A program made the position numbers and the translations under genes. From a virus, in the IMG/VR virus record IMGVR_UViG_3300043587_000020, positions 1-25,860 of that record: DNA of 25,860 nucleotides; one strand, 5' to 3'. Position 1 is the stretch's first letter. Every line of letters begins with the position of its first letter. The notes under the pieces are model-generated. The model was given only the letters and a program-made list of their open reading frames with translations. It searched no databases and had not been told where the DNA came from. Shown here piece after piece: positions 1 through 5,516 of the stretch.

Positions 1-69
1 TGGCTGCCGAGGCAGCTGGTGTGGATGCCGGTGCGGGGGTGGCGCACCCTCGCGGTGAGGGTGCGCCAC
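1..69. repeat. End-of-window direct repeat, copy A
   Basis: This 69-base segment matches 25790-25858 at 66 positions; the differences are at 17, 47 and 50. Both copies lie between minus-strand genes. If the window is circular they sit next to each other as a tandem pair with a period of about 71 bases. Two of the three differences fall in the left arm of the hairpin at 39-69, which is perfect in this copy and interrupted in the other. Confidence 0.9.
39..69 (-). terminator. Perfect 13-bp hairpin after the early gene block
   Basis: The arms at 39-51 (gtggcgcaccctc) and 57-69 are perfectly complementary around a 5-base loop. The hairpin lies about 37 bases downstream of the stop of the last minus-strand gene. 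There is no T tract, as is common for hairpin terminators in high-GC actinobacteria, so the call rests on stem strength and position. A role in end recognition or recombination is an alternative. Confidence 0.55.
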
Positions 70-105
70 GTCACGCGGCACGGTGTTACGCGCCGGTCCA
101 CCGGG

Positions 106-342
106 TCAGTCGGTGTCTGGCCGTTGTGCGGGCTGGTCTAGGGCATCCAGGTCGAGCGTGATGGTGACCTTGCCGGCGACGGGGAAGTGTTCGACGTCCC
201 ACGCCTCCTGGACGAGCCACGGGGCGAGACCTTCGCTGTAGACCGGCTCGTTGCCGGGGTAGGCGTCGAGCAGCTCGATCAACGCGGCGGTGGCCACGTA
301 CCGGCCGCCCCGGGTCATGCGTTCCTTGCGTCCGCGTGCCAC
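106..342 (-). CDS. Hypothetical protein (78 aa)
   Basis: Function is not recognised. The GTG start shares one base with the TAG stop of the upstream gene and has a clear ribosome-binding site (GGAAGAGG) five bases before it. The N-terminus is basic (Arg/Lys-rich in the first 14 residues) and the rest is acidic, ending in a run with several Asp. No membrane segment or Cys pair is visible. It is the last gene of the leftward block before the hairpin near the window start. Its position after ERF and other early genes suggests an early accessory role, but that is inference from context only. Confidence 0.75.
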   Translation of the reverse strand: MARGRKERMTRGGRYVATAALIELLDAYPGNEPVYSEGLAPWLVQEAWDVEHFPVAGKVTITLDLDALDQPAQRPDTD

Positions 343-668
343 TACACGGCCTCTTCCGAGGTCACGCGCTCGACCTGGTCGAACGGCAGCGACTGCTTGC
401 CGGTCCGGGCGTCCGCCAACTGCATGACGGCCTCCCGGATGCCGGCGGGGACCTCGGCCGCCTTGGAGATCGGTTCGATACGGCGCACCTCGATCACGAC
501 GTACTTCTCGCCGGTCGCGACGTCCTCTACGACTTTCTGGACGTCGTAGATCATGAACGCGGCGCGGGGGGTGGCGCCGTCCTCGATCAGCTCGGGCAGG
601 ATCTGGTCGAGGCCGTTGAGCTCTTCGTTCGCGGGGAGCTTGGCCCGCAGTTTCACTGATGCGCTCAC
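342..668 (-). CDS. Hypothetical protein (108 aa), early block
   Basis: The GTG start overlaps the TGA of the upstream gene as GTGA, the usual coupling in this genome. The predicted protein is soluble, with alternating hydrophobic and charged segments (a stretch around YVVIEVRRIEPI suggests a beta-strand core) and no transmembrane segment or zinc motif. It lies two genes after the 59-aa membrane protein and three after ERF. A DNA-metabolism role (the place where single-strand-binding or nuclease-associated proteins often sit) is possible, but the sequence does not show the OB-fold signature or glycine-rich acidic tail of an SSB. Function is unknown. Confidence 0.8.
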   Translation of the reverse strand: MSASVKLRAKLPANEELNGLDQILPELIEDGATPRAAFMIYDVQKVVEDVATGEKYVVIEVRRIEPISKAAEVPAGIREAVMQLADARTGKQSLPFDQVERVTSEEAV

Positions 669-1033
669 GGTGTGGTGTCTCCTTCTGTTGGGTCGCCGAA
701 CAGGGAGTCCTGTTCGAACGGTGGTGGGGGCGCCTCGGGGCACACGGTGACGTGTTCCCGGAAGGCGCAGTACCCGGCCAGCAACGGCCGGAGCTTGGTG
801 ATGCGGTAGCCGATCATCTCGCCGACCATGACCCGGGCCGCGATCATCCCCGGTTGTGGTCTGGCGTTGATGACGGCTCGTTCGATCCCGATCCGGGTGC
901 CGGGGTCTTTGAGCGGGTCGGCGGTGAGCTTGACGACCTCGACCGGGGCGGCGCAGTCGCGGCATTCGGCGCCGGACCATTTGATGATGTCGGGGCGACG
1001 TTTGGAGACGCCCCAGCCGCCGCCCCGGCTCAT
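665..1033 (-). CDS. Hypothetical protein with Cys pairs (122 aa)
   Basis: The ATG start overlaps the preceding TGA as ATGA. An early CRDC motif (about residues 24-27) and two later Cys (YC and VC, about residues 88 and 97) could form one zinc site, but their spacing is not that of a family I can name. The C-terminus is Pro- and acid-rich (PPPPFEQDSLFGDP), typical of a flexible tail; the QxSLFGD stretch resembles short clamp- or SSB-type docking peptides, which is only a suggestion. It sits between a small membrane protein and a 108-aa unknown in the early block. Confidence 0.78.
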   Translation of the reverse strand: MSRGGGWGVSKRRPDIIKWSGAECRDCAAPVEVVKLTADPLKDPGTRIGIERAVINARPQPGMIAARVMVGEMIGYRITKLRPLLAGYCAFREHVTVCPEAPPPPFEQDSLFGDPTEGDTTP

Positions 1034-1209
1034 AGCAGGCCCCCGCCGGTGCCGAATAGTGCGATGGCAGCACCGATCGCGAGGCACTCGATAGTGGCGA
1101 ACACTGCGTCGGTACGCGATACCGGTCGCCGGGCCTGGTCGACTCTGATGATCTGCAAGACCGCGCCCATCACGAGGTAGCCGACCAGGAAGGTTCCGAG
1201 GTAGTTCAT
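1030..1209 (-). CDS. Small two-helix membrane protein (59 aa)
   Basis: Two hydrophobic segments are visible, at residues 3-21 and 36-53, joined by a basic loop (IIRVDQARRPVSR), so this is a likely inner-membrane protein with two helices. The start overlaps the ERF stop as ATGA, so translation is probably coupled to the recombinase gene. Its location away from the lysin makes a holin role less likely than for the 102-aa protein at 6241-6549, though it cannot be excluded. Function is unknown. Confidence 0.72.
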   Translation of the reverse strand: MNYLGTFLVGYLVMGAVLQIIRVDQARRPVSRTDAVFATIECLAIGAAIALFGTGGGLL

Positions 1210-2147
1210 ACCGGGTCCGGGGGTACGTCGGCGCCCTGGAGCAGGCCGTCGATGAGGGTCTTGGCGTCCTCGCTGGTCAGCTCGGTCCGGGACTCGTAGG
1301 ACGTCTTGAGCAGCTTGTTGATCCAGGCGAGCTGGTCGCCTCGGTCGTGTAGGCCGATCTCGCCCATGAGCGCGAAGAGTTTGCCGCGCTGTGCGGTGGA
1401 CATGCGGCGCTTGCCGTCGAGCTTGTCTCCGTCCTGGGGTGTCGGTGGCTCCTCGCCCGCGTCCTCCTTGGGTTTGTTGGCCAGGTAGGCGGCGAATCTG
1501 CGCAGCTCGGGCGCCTGGGCCGATGTGAGCGCCCCGCCGTCCGACCACTTGGTGTAGGCGGCCGAGGCCTCCGCCTGAACGAACTCGCCGTAGTGGAACG
1601 ACCATGCGCCCCTGACGGTCTCCCGGGCGTTGGCCAGCTCGGAGGGCTGCTCCGGGAACTGGGTGGTGGCTTCCTGTGTCGCGGCGGCTGCGTCGTCGTC
1701 ATCGTCGGGGGCTACGCCGGTGACAGCGCAGAGGGCGTACCGGCGGGCGTAGGTGATAGCCGACCCGACTGCCTGGGCGTTGCCGCCGGCCAGCGGGTAG
1801 ACGCCTTCCATGGCCTCGCCGGATGTGTGGAGTAGCCGGTAGTGCAGGACGAACTTGCCGTCGAGCACGGTGGGGAACGCGGTGAAGGAGAGCCCGTGGC
1901 CGGCGAGGACTGGGAGCACGGCGCGGGAGACGGAGGCGAGGTCGGCGTAGCTGTAGGTGTAGCTGCCGGTGTCTGCGGTCTCGTCTTTGCCGATCCTGGG
2001 CAGGGCGGCTTGGAAGGCGGCGAGGGCGGCGGCGAGGCGGCCCCGTGGTGAGCTCGGGATGAAGTGCTCTGGGAGTTCGGGGAGTTCGGGCCTGAAGCCT
2101 GGCGGCTTCACTGGGTCCGGGTATGGCTCTGGGCTGTTGGTGGTCAT
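1206..2147 (-). CDS. erf: ERF-family single-strand annealing recombinase
   Basis: The 313-residue protein has an ERF core at about residues 33-160. It ends in the family hallmark GSAITYARRYALCAVTGVAP followed by a run of Asp (148-152). ERF proteins are phage single-strand annealing proteins that pair complementary ends during genome recombination, circularisation and replication. The region after residue 160 is less conserved; its last 65 residues (from MSTAQRGKLFALMG) form a helical module often appended to actinophage ERF proteins. The start overlaps the upstream stop as ATGA. No exonuclease or typical SSB was found beside it. It probably works with the RusA-like resolvase at 24852-25358. 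Confidence 0.9.
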   Translation of the reverse strand: MTTNSPEPYPDPVKPPGFRPELPELPEHFIPSSPRGRLAAALAAFQAALPRIGKDETADTGSYTYSYADLASVSRAVLPVLAGHGLSFTAFPTVLDGKFVLHYRLLHTSGEAMEGVYPLAGGNAQAVGSAITYARRYALCAVTGVAPDDDDDAAAATQEATTQFPEQPSELANARETVRGAWSFHYGEFVQAEASAAYTKWSDGGALTSAQAPELRRFAAYLANKPKEDAGEEPPTPQDGDKLDGKRRMSTAQRGKLFALMGEIGLHDRGDQLAWINKLLKTSYESRTELTSEDAKTLIDGLLQGADVPPDPV

Positions 2148-2440
2148 CGGTGCTCGCTCCAGTGCGGGGTCTCGGGCAGGTCGGATGCGGGGTCGTGGGC
2201 TGGTTCGCCGTACGGGATGCCGGACGTGGCACGGACCTGCAACGACCGCAGCAACTCAGCCACCTCGTAGTTGGGGTCTGGGAGCATGTCGGCGCCCTGG
2301 AGCAGACCGGTCGACCACCGGTCCAGGTAGGCCAGGCACCGGTTGAAGAGCTCGGGAAGCAGGGTGGGGTCCTGCTGAGAGGAGACCGAGACCGCGTATT
2401 CGATGTCGGCCCGGATCGTGGCCAGCTCGTCACGACGCAT
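2144..2440 (-). CDS. Hypothetical helical protein upstream of ERF (98 aa)
   Basis: The product is mostly predicted helix and acidic, with no Cys pair and no membrane segment. It contains a GLLQGADMLPDP segment that almost repeats the ERF C-terminus (GLLQGADVPPDP), and the underlying DNA shares 18 identical bases (2288-2305 versus 1227-1244). This points to a local duplication or exchange between neighbours, or to a shared docking peptide. The chosen ATG overlaps the upstream gene by 11 bases and has no strong ribosome-binding site, so the start is less certain. Its stop is coupled to the ERF start. Confidence 0.75.
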   Translation of the reverse strand: MRRDELATIRADIEYAVSVSSQQDPTLLPELFNRCLAYLDRWSTGLLQGADMLPDPNYEVAELLRSLQVRATSGIPYGEPAHDPASDLPETPHWSEHR

Positions 2441-2792
2441 CTTCGGCCACCCCGCACGCCTGCGCAGCCTCGGGCCACGACACGGTCACCTGAGCGGTAC
2501 GCCAGAGGGCACAGACCTCGGCAACCTGTTCGTCGGTCAACTCCTCACCCTCGCCGCGCATCTCTACGATGATGTCCTGGTCGGGGTTGCCGTGGCGGTA
2601 GCCGAACTGCGCCACCAACTGCGCCGTGTACTCCCGCATTTCAGTCCGCTGGTGGGTCTCCTCGATGATGCAGCAATCGCAGGGGCGGCCGGTTTGGCCG
2701 GGCCCGACTCCGTGGTCTTCGGCCCAGTGACCGCAGACGCACTGCCAGTCGACGTCCTTGTCCGTGTGGATGAACTTCTGGCAGGCGGTCAT
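2430..2792 (-). CDS. Cys-rich hypothetical protein (120 aa)
   Basis: A CVCGHWAEDHG segment followed by CDCC (residues 18-42) makes a four-Cys/His cluster near the N-terminus, likely to bind zinc. The following half is acidic and helical, beginning THQRTEM. The same THQRTEM peptide ends the upstream gene and is encoded by a 21-base direct repeat (2637-2657 and 2807-2827). The start overlaps the upstream stop as ATGA and is preceded by GAAGGGAA. It is probably an early regulatory or host-interaction protein; no family is recognised. Confidence 0.78.
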   Translation of the reverse strand: MTACQKFIHTDKDVDWQCVCGHWAEDHGVGPGQTGRPCDCCIIEETHQRTEMREYTAQLVAQFGYRHGNPDQDIIVEMRGEGEELTDEQVAEVCALWRTAQVTVSWPEAAQACGVAEDAS

Positions 2793-2827
2793 CGGTGGTT
2801 CCCTTCCATTTCAGTCCGCTGGTGGGT
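2637..2827. repeat. 21-base direct repeat encoding THQRTEM
   Basis: Identical 21-base copies occupy 2637-2657 and 2807-2827, 170 bases apart. They encode the same peptide in two neighbouring genes: inside the 120-aa protein and near the C-terminus of the 106-aa protein at 2789-3109. The downstream copy abuts the 18-base gene-boundary repeat described at 2789-3123. Confidence 0.9.
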
Positions 2828-3109
2828 GCCGCCGAGGGCATCGGCAAACTCGCGGCACTCTCCAGCGCAAACAGGCTCACCATCTTCAGCGCCGTCGTAC
2901 TCGCAGAACTCCTGGTGGTAGTGGCGCATGACGTCGTCTGGATCGAGGCCCCCGCGTGTCTCCTGTACACCCGCAGTCATGTGTGGCTGGGCAGCCTCAA
3001 GAGCGGCCAGAGCCAGCCGATGCCACAACTCCTGCTCATACTCGTCAGCCGCGTACCAGGTATCACAGGCGGCCTTCGCTGCCGCCTCAACTGCGTCAGC
3101 GGGGATCAT
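2789..3109 (-). CDS. Hypothetical acidic protein (106 aa)
   Basis: The ATG overlaps the previous stop (ATGA) and follows a GAAGGGAA ribosome-binding site with six spacer bases. The N-terminal half is Ala-rich and helical (AVEAAAKAACDTWYAADEYEQELWHRLALAALEAA in part). The C-terminal half holds FCEYD and CAGEC, three Cys that could chelate metal. The C-terminal peptide EGNHR is the same as that of the upstream gene because both ends are encoded by the same boundary repeat. Similar small proteins of this style recur in actinophage early regions without assigned function. Confidence 0.78.
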   Translation of the reverse strand: MIPADAVEAAAKAACDTWYAADEYEQELWHRLALAALEAAQPHMTAGVQETRGGLDPDDVMRHYHQEFCEYDGAEDGEPVCAGECREFADALGGTHQRTEMEGNHR

Positions 3110-3123
3110 CGGTGGTTCCCTTC
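2789..3123. repeat. 18-base gene-boundary repeat (stop, start and SD cassette)
   Basis: The copies at 2789-2806 and 3106-3123 are identical. Read on the minus strand, each contains the last codons of one gene (EGNHR), its ribosome-binding sequence GAAGGGAA and the ATGA stop/start overlap with the next gene. A related GAAGGGAA sequence precedes the internal capsid start at 18483. The pattern is what would be expected if genes are shuffled or duplicated by recombination at short conserved boundaries. Confidence 0.88.
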
Positions 3124-3426
3124 TGCGAGTCGCCGAACCTCGCGCGTGACCTGGGAAGCATGCGACGACGCGACCCCGTACGGGCCCTCCGCCAGAAACA
3201 ACAGCACACCCAGCATCTTCGGTAGCGCCTCCTGCACAGCCCACACACGGTCAGCCACCGCAGCGATCGCGATCGCGTCCCTGATCCGATGCGCCTCCCT
3301 CGACGCCATCCCACCAATCACACCGGTAGACGGGTTGCCGAGCGCGGGCGCCGCCTGGTGCTCATGCTCAGTCGCCGCGACACGGCCACTCAGTTCAGCT
3401 GCGGCTGGTTCCGGTAAAGCGTTCAC
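3106..3426 (-). CDS. Hypothetical protein (106 aa)
   Basis: The GTG start is chosen because a strong ribosome-binding site, GAGGGAGG, lies six bases upstream, even though this gives a 32-base overlap with the preceding gene. The protein is Ala-rich and mostly helical, with a moderately hydrophobic centre (LPKMLGVLLFLAEG) too short and interrupted to be a confident membrane segment. It ends in EGNHR within the repeated boundary cassette. No known domain is recognised. Confidence 0.72.
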   Translation of the reverse strand: MNALPEPAAAELSGRVAATEHEHQAAPALGNPSTGVIGGMASREAHRIRDAIAIAAVADRVWAVQEALPKMLGVLLFLAEGPYGVASSHASQVTREVRRLAEGNHR

Positions 3427-3790
3427 GGGTCGCCTCCCTCAACTGCTTGCGCGCGGACTCGGTCTCGACCCGCAGACGGTCAACGGTCTGCTCGGTCACG
3501 GACGCGACCTGCTGGTTGATCGCCATGACCGCCTCGGACACCGCCTGCGACACGAGCGTGTCCAGCCGGTCAGCGAGCTTGCACCCCGTCTCGTGGTCCA
3601 GCTGGTCAGCGAGCTGGGTGGACAGGTGCGGGCGCCCGAGTACCTTCTCGAGACGGGATTTCACAGACCATGCCTGGTCGTCGTCGGCGAGCATCTCGCG
3701 GAAGTCGACGCGGGGCGGCTGGTCGAGCGGGCGGCCCGCTTGGGCGCGCATCTCAGCGTCAGTCGGTTCCAGGTAGTGCCGGAGCCCCAT
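3395..3790 (-). CDS. Coiled-coil hypothetical protein (131 aa)
   Basis: The second half, from about residue 70 to 125, is a continuous helical stretch with heptad-like spacing (LADRLDTLVSQAVSEAVMAI, then QQVASVTEQTVDRLRVETES), indicating a coiled coil and probable oligomer. The first half is charged and Pro-containing. The start shares an A with the TGA of the surface-protein gene (TGATG). No membrane segment or enzyme motif is visible. Being cotranscribed with the repressor-like gene and the anchored surface protein, it may belong to the same early or lysogenic module, but function is unknown. Confidence 0.78.
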   Translation of the reverse strand: MGLRHYLEPTDAEMRAQAGRPLDQPPRVDFREMLADDDQAWSVKSRLEKVLGRPHLSTQLADQLDHETGCKLADRLDTLVSQAVSEAVMAINQQVASVTEQTVDRLRVETESARKQLREATRERFTGTSRS

Positions 3791-4293
3791 CAGGACACCA
3801 ACGTCCACGTACCGCAGCGCGAGGCCTCGAACGCGACGTCGCCAGCGCCGAGCGTCACCATCTGCGGGCCGTTGCTGATGTTGTTCGTGATCACGTCGCT
3901 CAACTCGCCGGACAGGCCCGACAGGCGAGCCCAGTAGCAGCGGTCGCCACCAGCGGTCTGGTAGGTGCCGCGCTTGATGTCCTTGCCGATCACCCATGTG
4001 CCGTCACCGGGGATGGTGCTTCCGACGACGGGCGCTACCTCCTTCGGCTTGGTTGTGGCCTTGGGGGCGGTGGTGTGCTTCCTGGTCGGGGCTGGGATGA
4101 CGCTGTTGCCGTTGTCGTCCACGATGGTGGCGCTGTTCGGGGCGACCAGTGCGGCCACGAGCAGCACGGTGCAGCCAGTCCCGAACGCGATGACGGGCAG
4201 TGCCCAGCGTCGGCGCGGCTTCGGCCTCGGGGTCGGCGCGGGCGGCGTGTAGGGGCCTGGGCGGTTGTAGTAGTTCGGGTCGAACTCGTTCAT
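3790..4293 (-). CDS. Membrane-anchored protein with exported C-terminal domain (167 aa)
   Basis: Residues 1-29 are Pro-rich with a basic RPKPRRR end, residues 30-52 form one transmembrane helix, residues 55-92 are a Thr/Pro/Lys linker, and residues 95-167 form a compact domain (GTWVIGKDIKRGTYQTAG...CYWARLSG...CGTW). Positive charge before the helix predicts the C-terminus outside the cell, where Cys119 and Cys160 could form a disulfide. This C-terminal module resembles a domain frequent in exported actinobacterial proteins of unknown function. It follows the repressor-like gene by 41 bases with its own ribosome-binding site (GGAAGG). A cell-surface role during infection or lysogeny, such as superinfection exclusion, is plausible but unproven. 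Confidence 0.85.
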   Translation of the reverse strand: MNEFDPNYYNRPGPYTPPAPTPRPKPRRRWALPVIAFGTGCTVLLVAALVAPNSATIVDDNGNSVIPAPTRKHTTAPKATTKPKEVAPVVGSTIPGDGTWVIGKDIKRGTYQTAGGDRCYWARLSGLSGELSDVITNNISNGPQMVTLGAGDVAFEASRCGTWTLVS

Positions 4294-4334
4294 GGGTGTG
4301 GCCTTCCGGTGCGGGTGGTGCGCGGTCTGGTGGG

Positions 4335-4613
4335 TTAGAGGTCTTCGAGCAGGCTGGACATGGGCACTTCAAGGGCGGCGGCAATCCACTGCACGTCATC
4401 GAACGTGAGCTTGATGCGGCCCTGGATGCGGCGCTGGACCCAGACGTCGGGGACGGGGCCTGCGTAGTGTTCGTGATTCATGCGGGATGCGAGGCCGGCT
4501 GCGGTGAGGCGTTGGCCGGCCATCTCGCGGCGGATGCGGTTGAGCACGAGCTCGGATGCGGGGTCTTTGCTGAGTCCTGGCTTACTGACCCGCTCGGGTG
4601 CTTGATCGGTCAC
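4335..4613 (-). CDS. HTH (XRE-like) repressor or early regulator
   Basis: The 92-residue product has a helix-turn-helix region at about residues 22-88. RIRREMAGQRLTAAGLASRM gives the first helices, VPDVWVQRRIQGRIKL the recognition part, and LTFDDVQWIAAALEVPMSSLL the ending typical of XRE/Cro-CI-type folds. There is no cleavage or dimerisation domain, so it is a short single-domain regulator. The GTG start has an AGAGG site eight bases upstream. It stands at the head of the leftward early block and faces the plus-strand operon across a regulatory region with candidate operators. That position suggests autoregulation and control of the divergent promoter. It could act as an immunity repressor or simply as an early-gene switch. 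Confidence 0.85.
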   Translation of the reverse strand: MTDQAPERVSKPGLSKDPASELVLNRIRREMAGQRLTAAGLASRMNHEHYAGPVPDVWVQRRIQGRIKLTFDDVQWIAAALEVPMSSLLEDL

Positions 4614-4636
4614 TGTTCGGCCTCTCGTTGGGGTGT

Positions 4637-4694
4637 TCGATGTGAGTACCTAACCATCGATTCGAGTTGCTGTCAAACACTTGCAGTTCCTGTC
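4637..4694. promoter_or_regulatory. Candidate operators between divergent promoters
   Basis: Two kinds of repeats are visible. The 10-base sequences at 4665-4674 (agttgctgtc) and 4685-4694 (agttcctgtc) differ at one base and are 20 bases apart, about two helical turns. An inverted repeat, TCGATG at 4637-4642 and CATCGA at 4655-4660, brackets the proposed -10 box of the leftward promoter. Both are reasonable binding sites for the adjacent HTH protein; assignment to it is inference. Confidence 0.5.
4647..4676 (-). promoter_or_regulatory. Leftward promoter for the repressor/early block
   Basis: On the minus strand a perfect TTGACA (4676-4671) is followed after 18 bases by TAGGTA (4652-4647). 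This is a sigma-70-type match about 35 bases upstream of the GTG start of the HTH gene. A 17-base spacing to the overlapping TTAGGT is also possible. Confidence 0.6.
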
Positions 4695-4707
4695 GGGTCG
4701 GTATATG
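4681..4707 (+). promoter_or_regulatory. Rightward promoter for the plus-strand operon
   Basis: TTGCAG at 4681-4686 and TATATG at 4702-4707 are separated by 15 bases. That is shorter than ideal, but this is the most AT-rich part of the intergenic region and lies just upstream of the first plus-strand gene. It overlaps the second direct repeat at 4685-4694, consistent with repression by the HTH protein. Confidence 0.45.
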
Positions 4708-4749
4708 TTGCTTCTCGTTACCCCCGCACCCCACACCAAGGAGCACACC

Positions 4750-4935
4750 ATGACCGACACCGCACCCGCCGTCACCTCAGTGATGATGACCACCACTGAG
4801 ACTGGAGAGGCCAAGGTAAACGGCCACTGGGTGCCCGCCGAGCGGCTGGACGACGGCACCGTGATCGTCCTCGCGGGCCACGACTGGACCGAAGCCACCC
4901 TGCCGCAGGCCGTCTCGTTCCTGGTCGGTCGGTGA
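4750..4935 (+). CDS. Hypothetical protein (61 aa), first gene of plus-strand operon
   Basis: The start is well supported: AAGGAG lies seven bases before the ATG. The protein begins MTDTAP and carries a compact domain from about residue 22 (AKVNGHWVPAERLDDGTVIVLAGHDW), likely a small beta fold. Its Trp and Asp pattern does not match a DNA-binding Cro-like protein. The 25 bases around the start are identical to those around the start of the unrelated 44-aa gene at 7389-7523. It is the only gene between the rightward promoter and the methyltransferase scar. Confidence 0.8.
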   Translation: MTDTAPAVTSVMMTTTETGEAKVNGHWVPAERLDDGTVIVLAGHDWTEATLPQAVSFLVGR

Positions 4936-5023
4936 GGATCGGTTCCCTGTGCAGCGGGTACGGCGGAACGGCGTCGTTCCTCAGCAGGCGACTGCCGCGC
5001 TGCGCCATCTGCTCGACCTTTGA
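4932..5023 (+). pseudogene. Deletion scar of a cytosine-5 DNA methyltransferase
   Basis: The GTG at 4932, overlapping the previous stop as GTGA, opens with RIGSLCSGYGG, the characteristic N-terminus (motif I, SAM-binding) of phage C5 cytosine methyltransferases. Directly after this, in a different frame (4967-5023), the DNA encodes NGVVPQQATAALRHLLDL and a stop, which matches the conserved C-terminal end of the same family. The middle, with the catalytic Pro-Cys and target-recognition region, is missing. A simple reading is an internal deletion of several hundred bases joined at short GGCGG-type homology. The scar is open in the first frame into the next gene, so an N-terminally extended 194-residue product is possible. 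Confidence 0.72.
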
Positions 5024-5054
5024 ACGTTCCGCACCCAACGCAAGGAGTACTTCA

Positions 5055-5516
5055 ATGCCCAGTTCTGATCCCGTGGCTGAGTCGTTTCATCGGCCGTCGT
5101 TCGAGAGCGGTGTCCGGGAAGGCATCCGGCAGGCGAAACGCGCGGTTAGCGCGCTGTGGGATGACTCGTACGCCGATCCTGACCGCCACCTCCACTGCCC
5201 GAACCCGTGGCACAAGTCGGCGCCTTCGCGAGCCGAGCAGGACTGCGCCGAGTGCGCACCGGACGGCGAGCTCCCGACCACCACCACGCCGGTAGCCATC
5301 CCTGGCAGCGACCTCCGGCCCGGCCACATTCTGTGGGTCCACGTCGACAAGTGGCTAGAGGTCAAGAAGATCAGGCCCGAGCCCGGCCGCGACGGCATGC
5401 TGCGCGCGGAGGGCGTCGTCCACTTCACCGCGTTCCACCCCCACCACCCCGGCGTCACCCACGCCGCCTCCAGCACCGTGTTCTTTCCGCGCGACATGCT
5501 CGCGGTCGAACGGTGA
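5055..5516 (+). CDS. Hypothetical protein with Cys cluster (153 aa)
   Basis: The ATG at 5055 is chosen because AAGGAG ends seven bases before it. The same frame extends upstream to GTG 4932, but that part is the methyltransferase scar. Residues 30-70 contain HLHCPNPWHK and CAECAPDGE, a likely zinc site (Cys, His, Cys, Cys). Residues 75-153 look like a beta-rich domain (GHILWVHVDKWLEVKKI...GVVHFTAFHPHH) ending in a charged tail. No enzyme motif is recognised. It is coupled to the following 37-aa membrane protein by a GTGA overlap. Confidence 0.8.
   Translation: MPSSDPVAESFHRPSFESGVREGIRQAKRAVSALWDDSYADPDRHLHCPNPWHKSAPSRAEQDCAECAPDGELPTTTTPVAIPGSDLRPGHILWVHVDKWLEVKKIRPEPGRDGMLRAEGVVHFTAFHPHHPGVTHAASSTVFFPRDMLAVER

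Noticed and set aside
1030-1605. 191-codon minus-strand frame extending upstream of the 59-aa membrane protein
   Set aside because: The upstream part overlaps the ERF gene in another frame and is Arg/Gly-rich; the ATG coupled to the ERF stop is the sensible start.
2795-3937. Plus-strand frame of 380 codons
   Set aside because: It runs opposite four coupled minus-strand genes with ribosome-binding sites and has no recognisable domain of its own.
4932-5054. Intact N-terminal part of a methyltransferase
   Set aside because: Only motif I remains in this frame; the following codons do not continue the family and the C-terminal part is in another frame, so it was called a scar.
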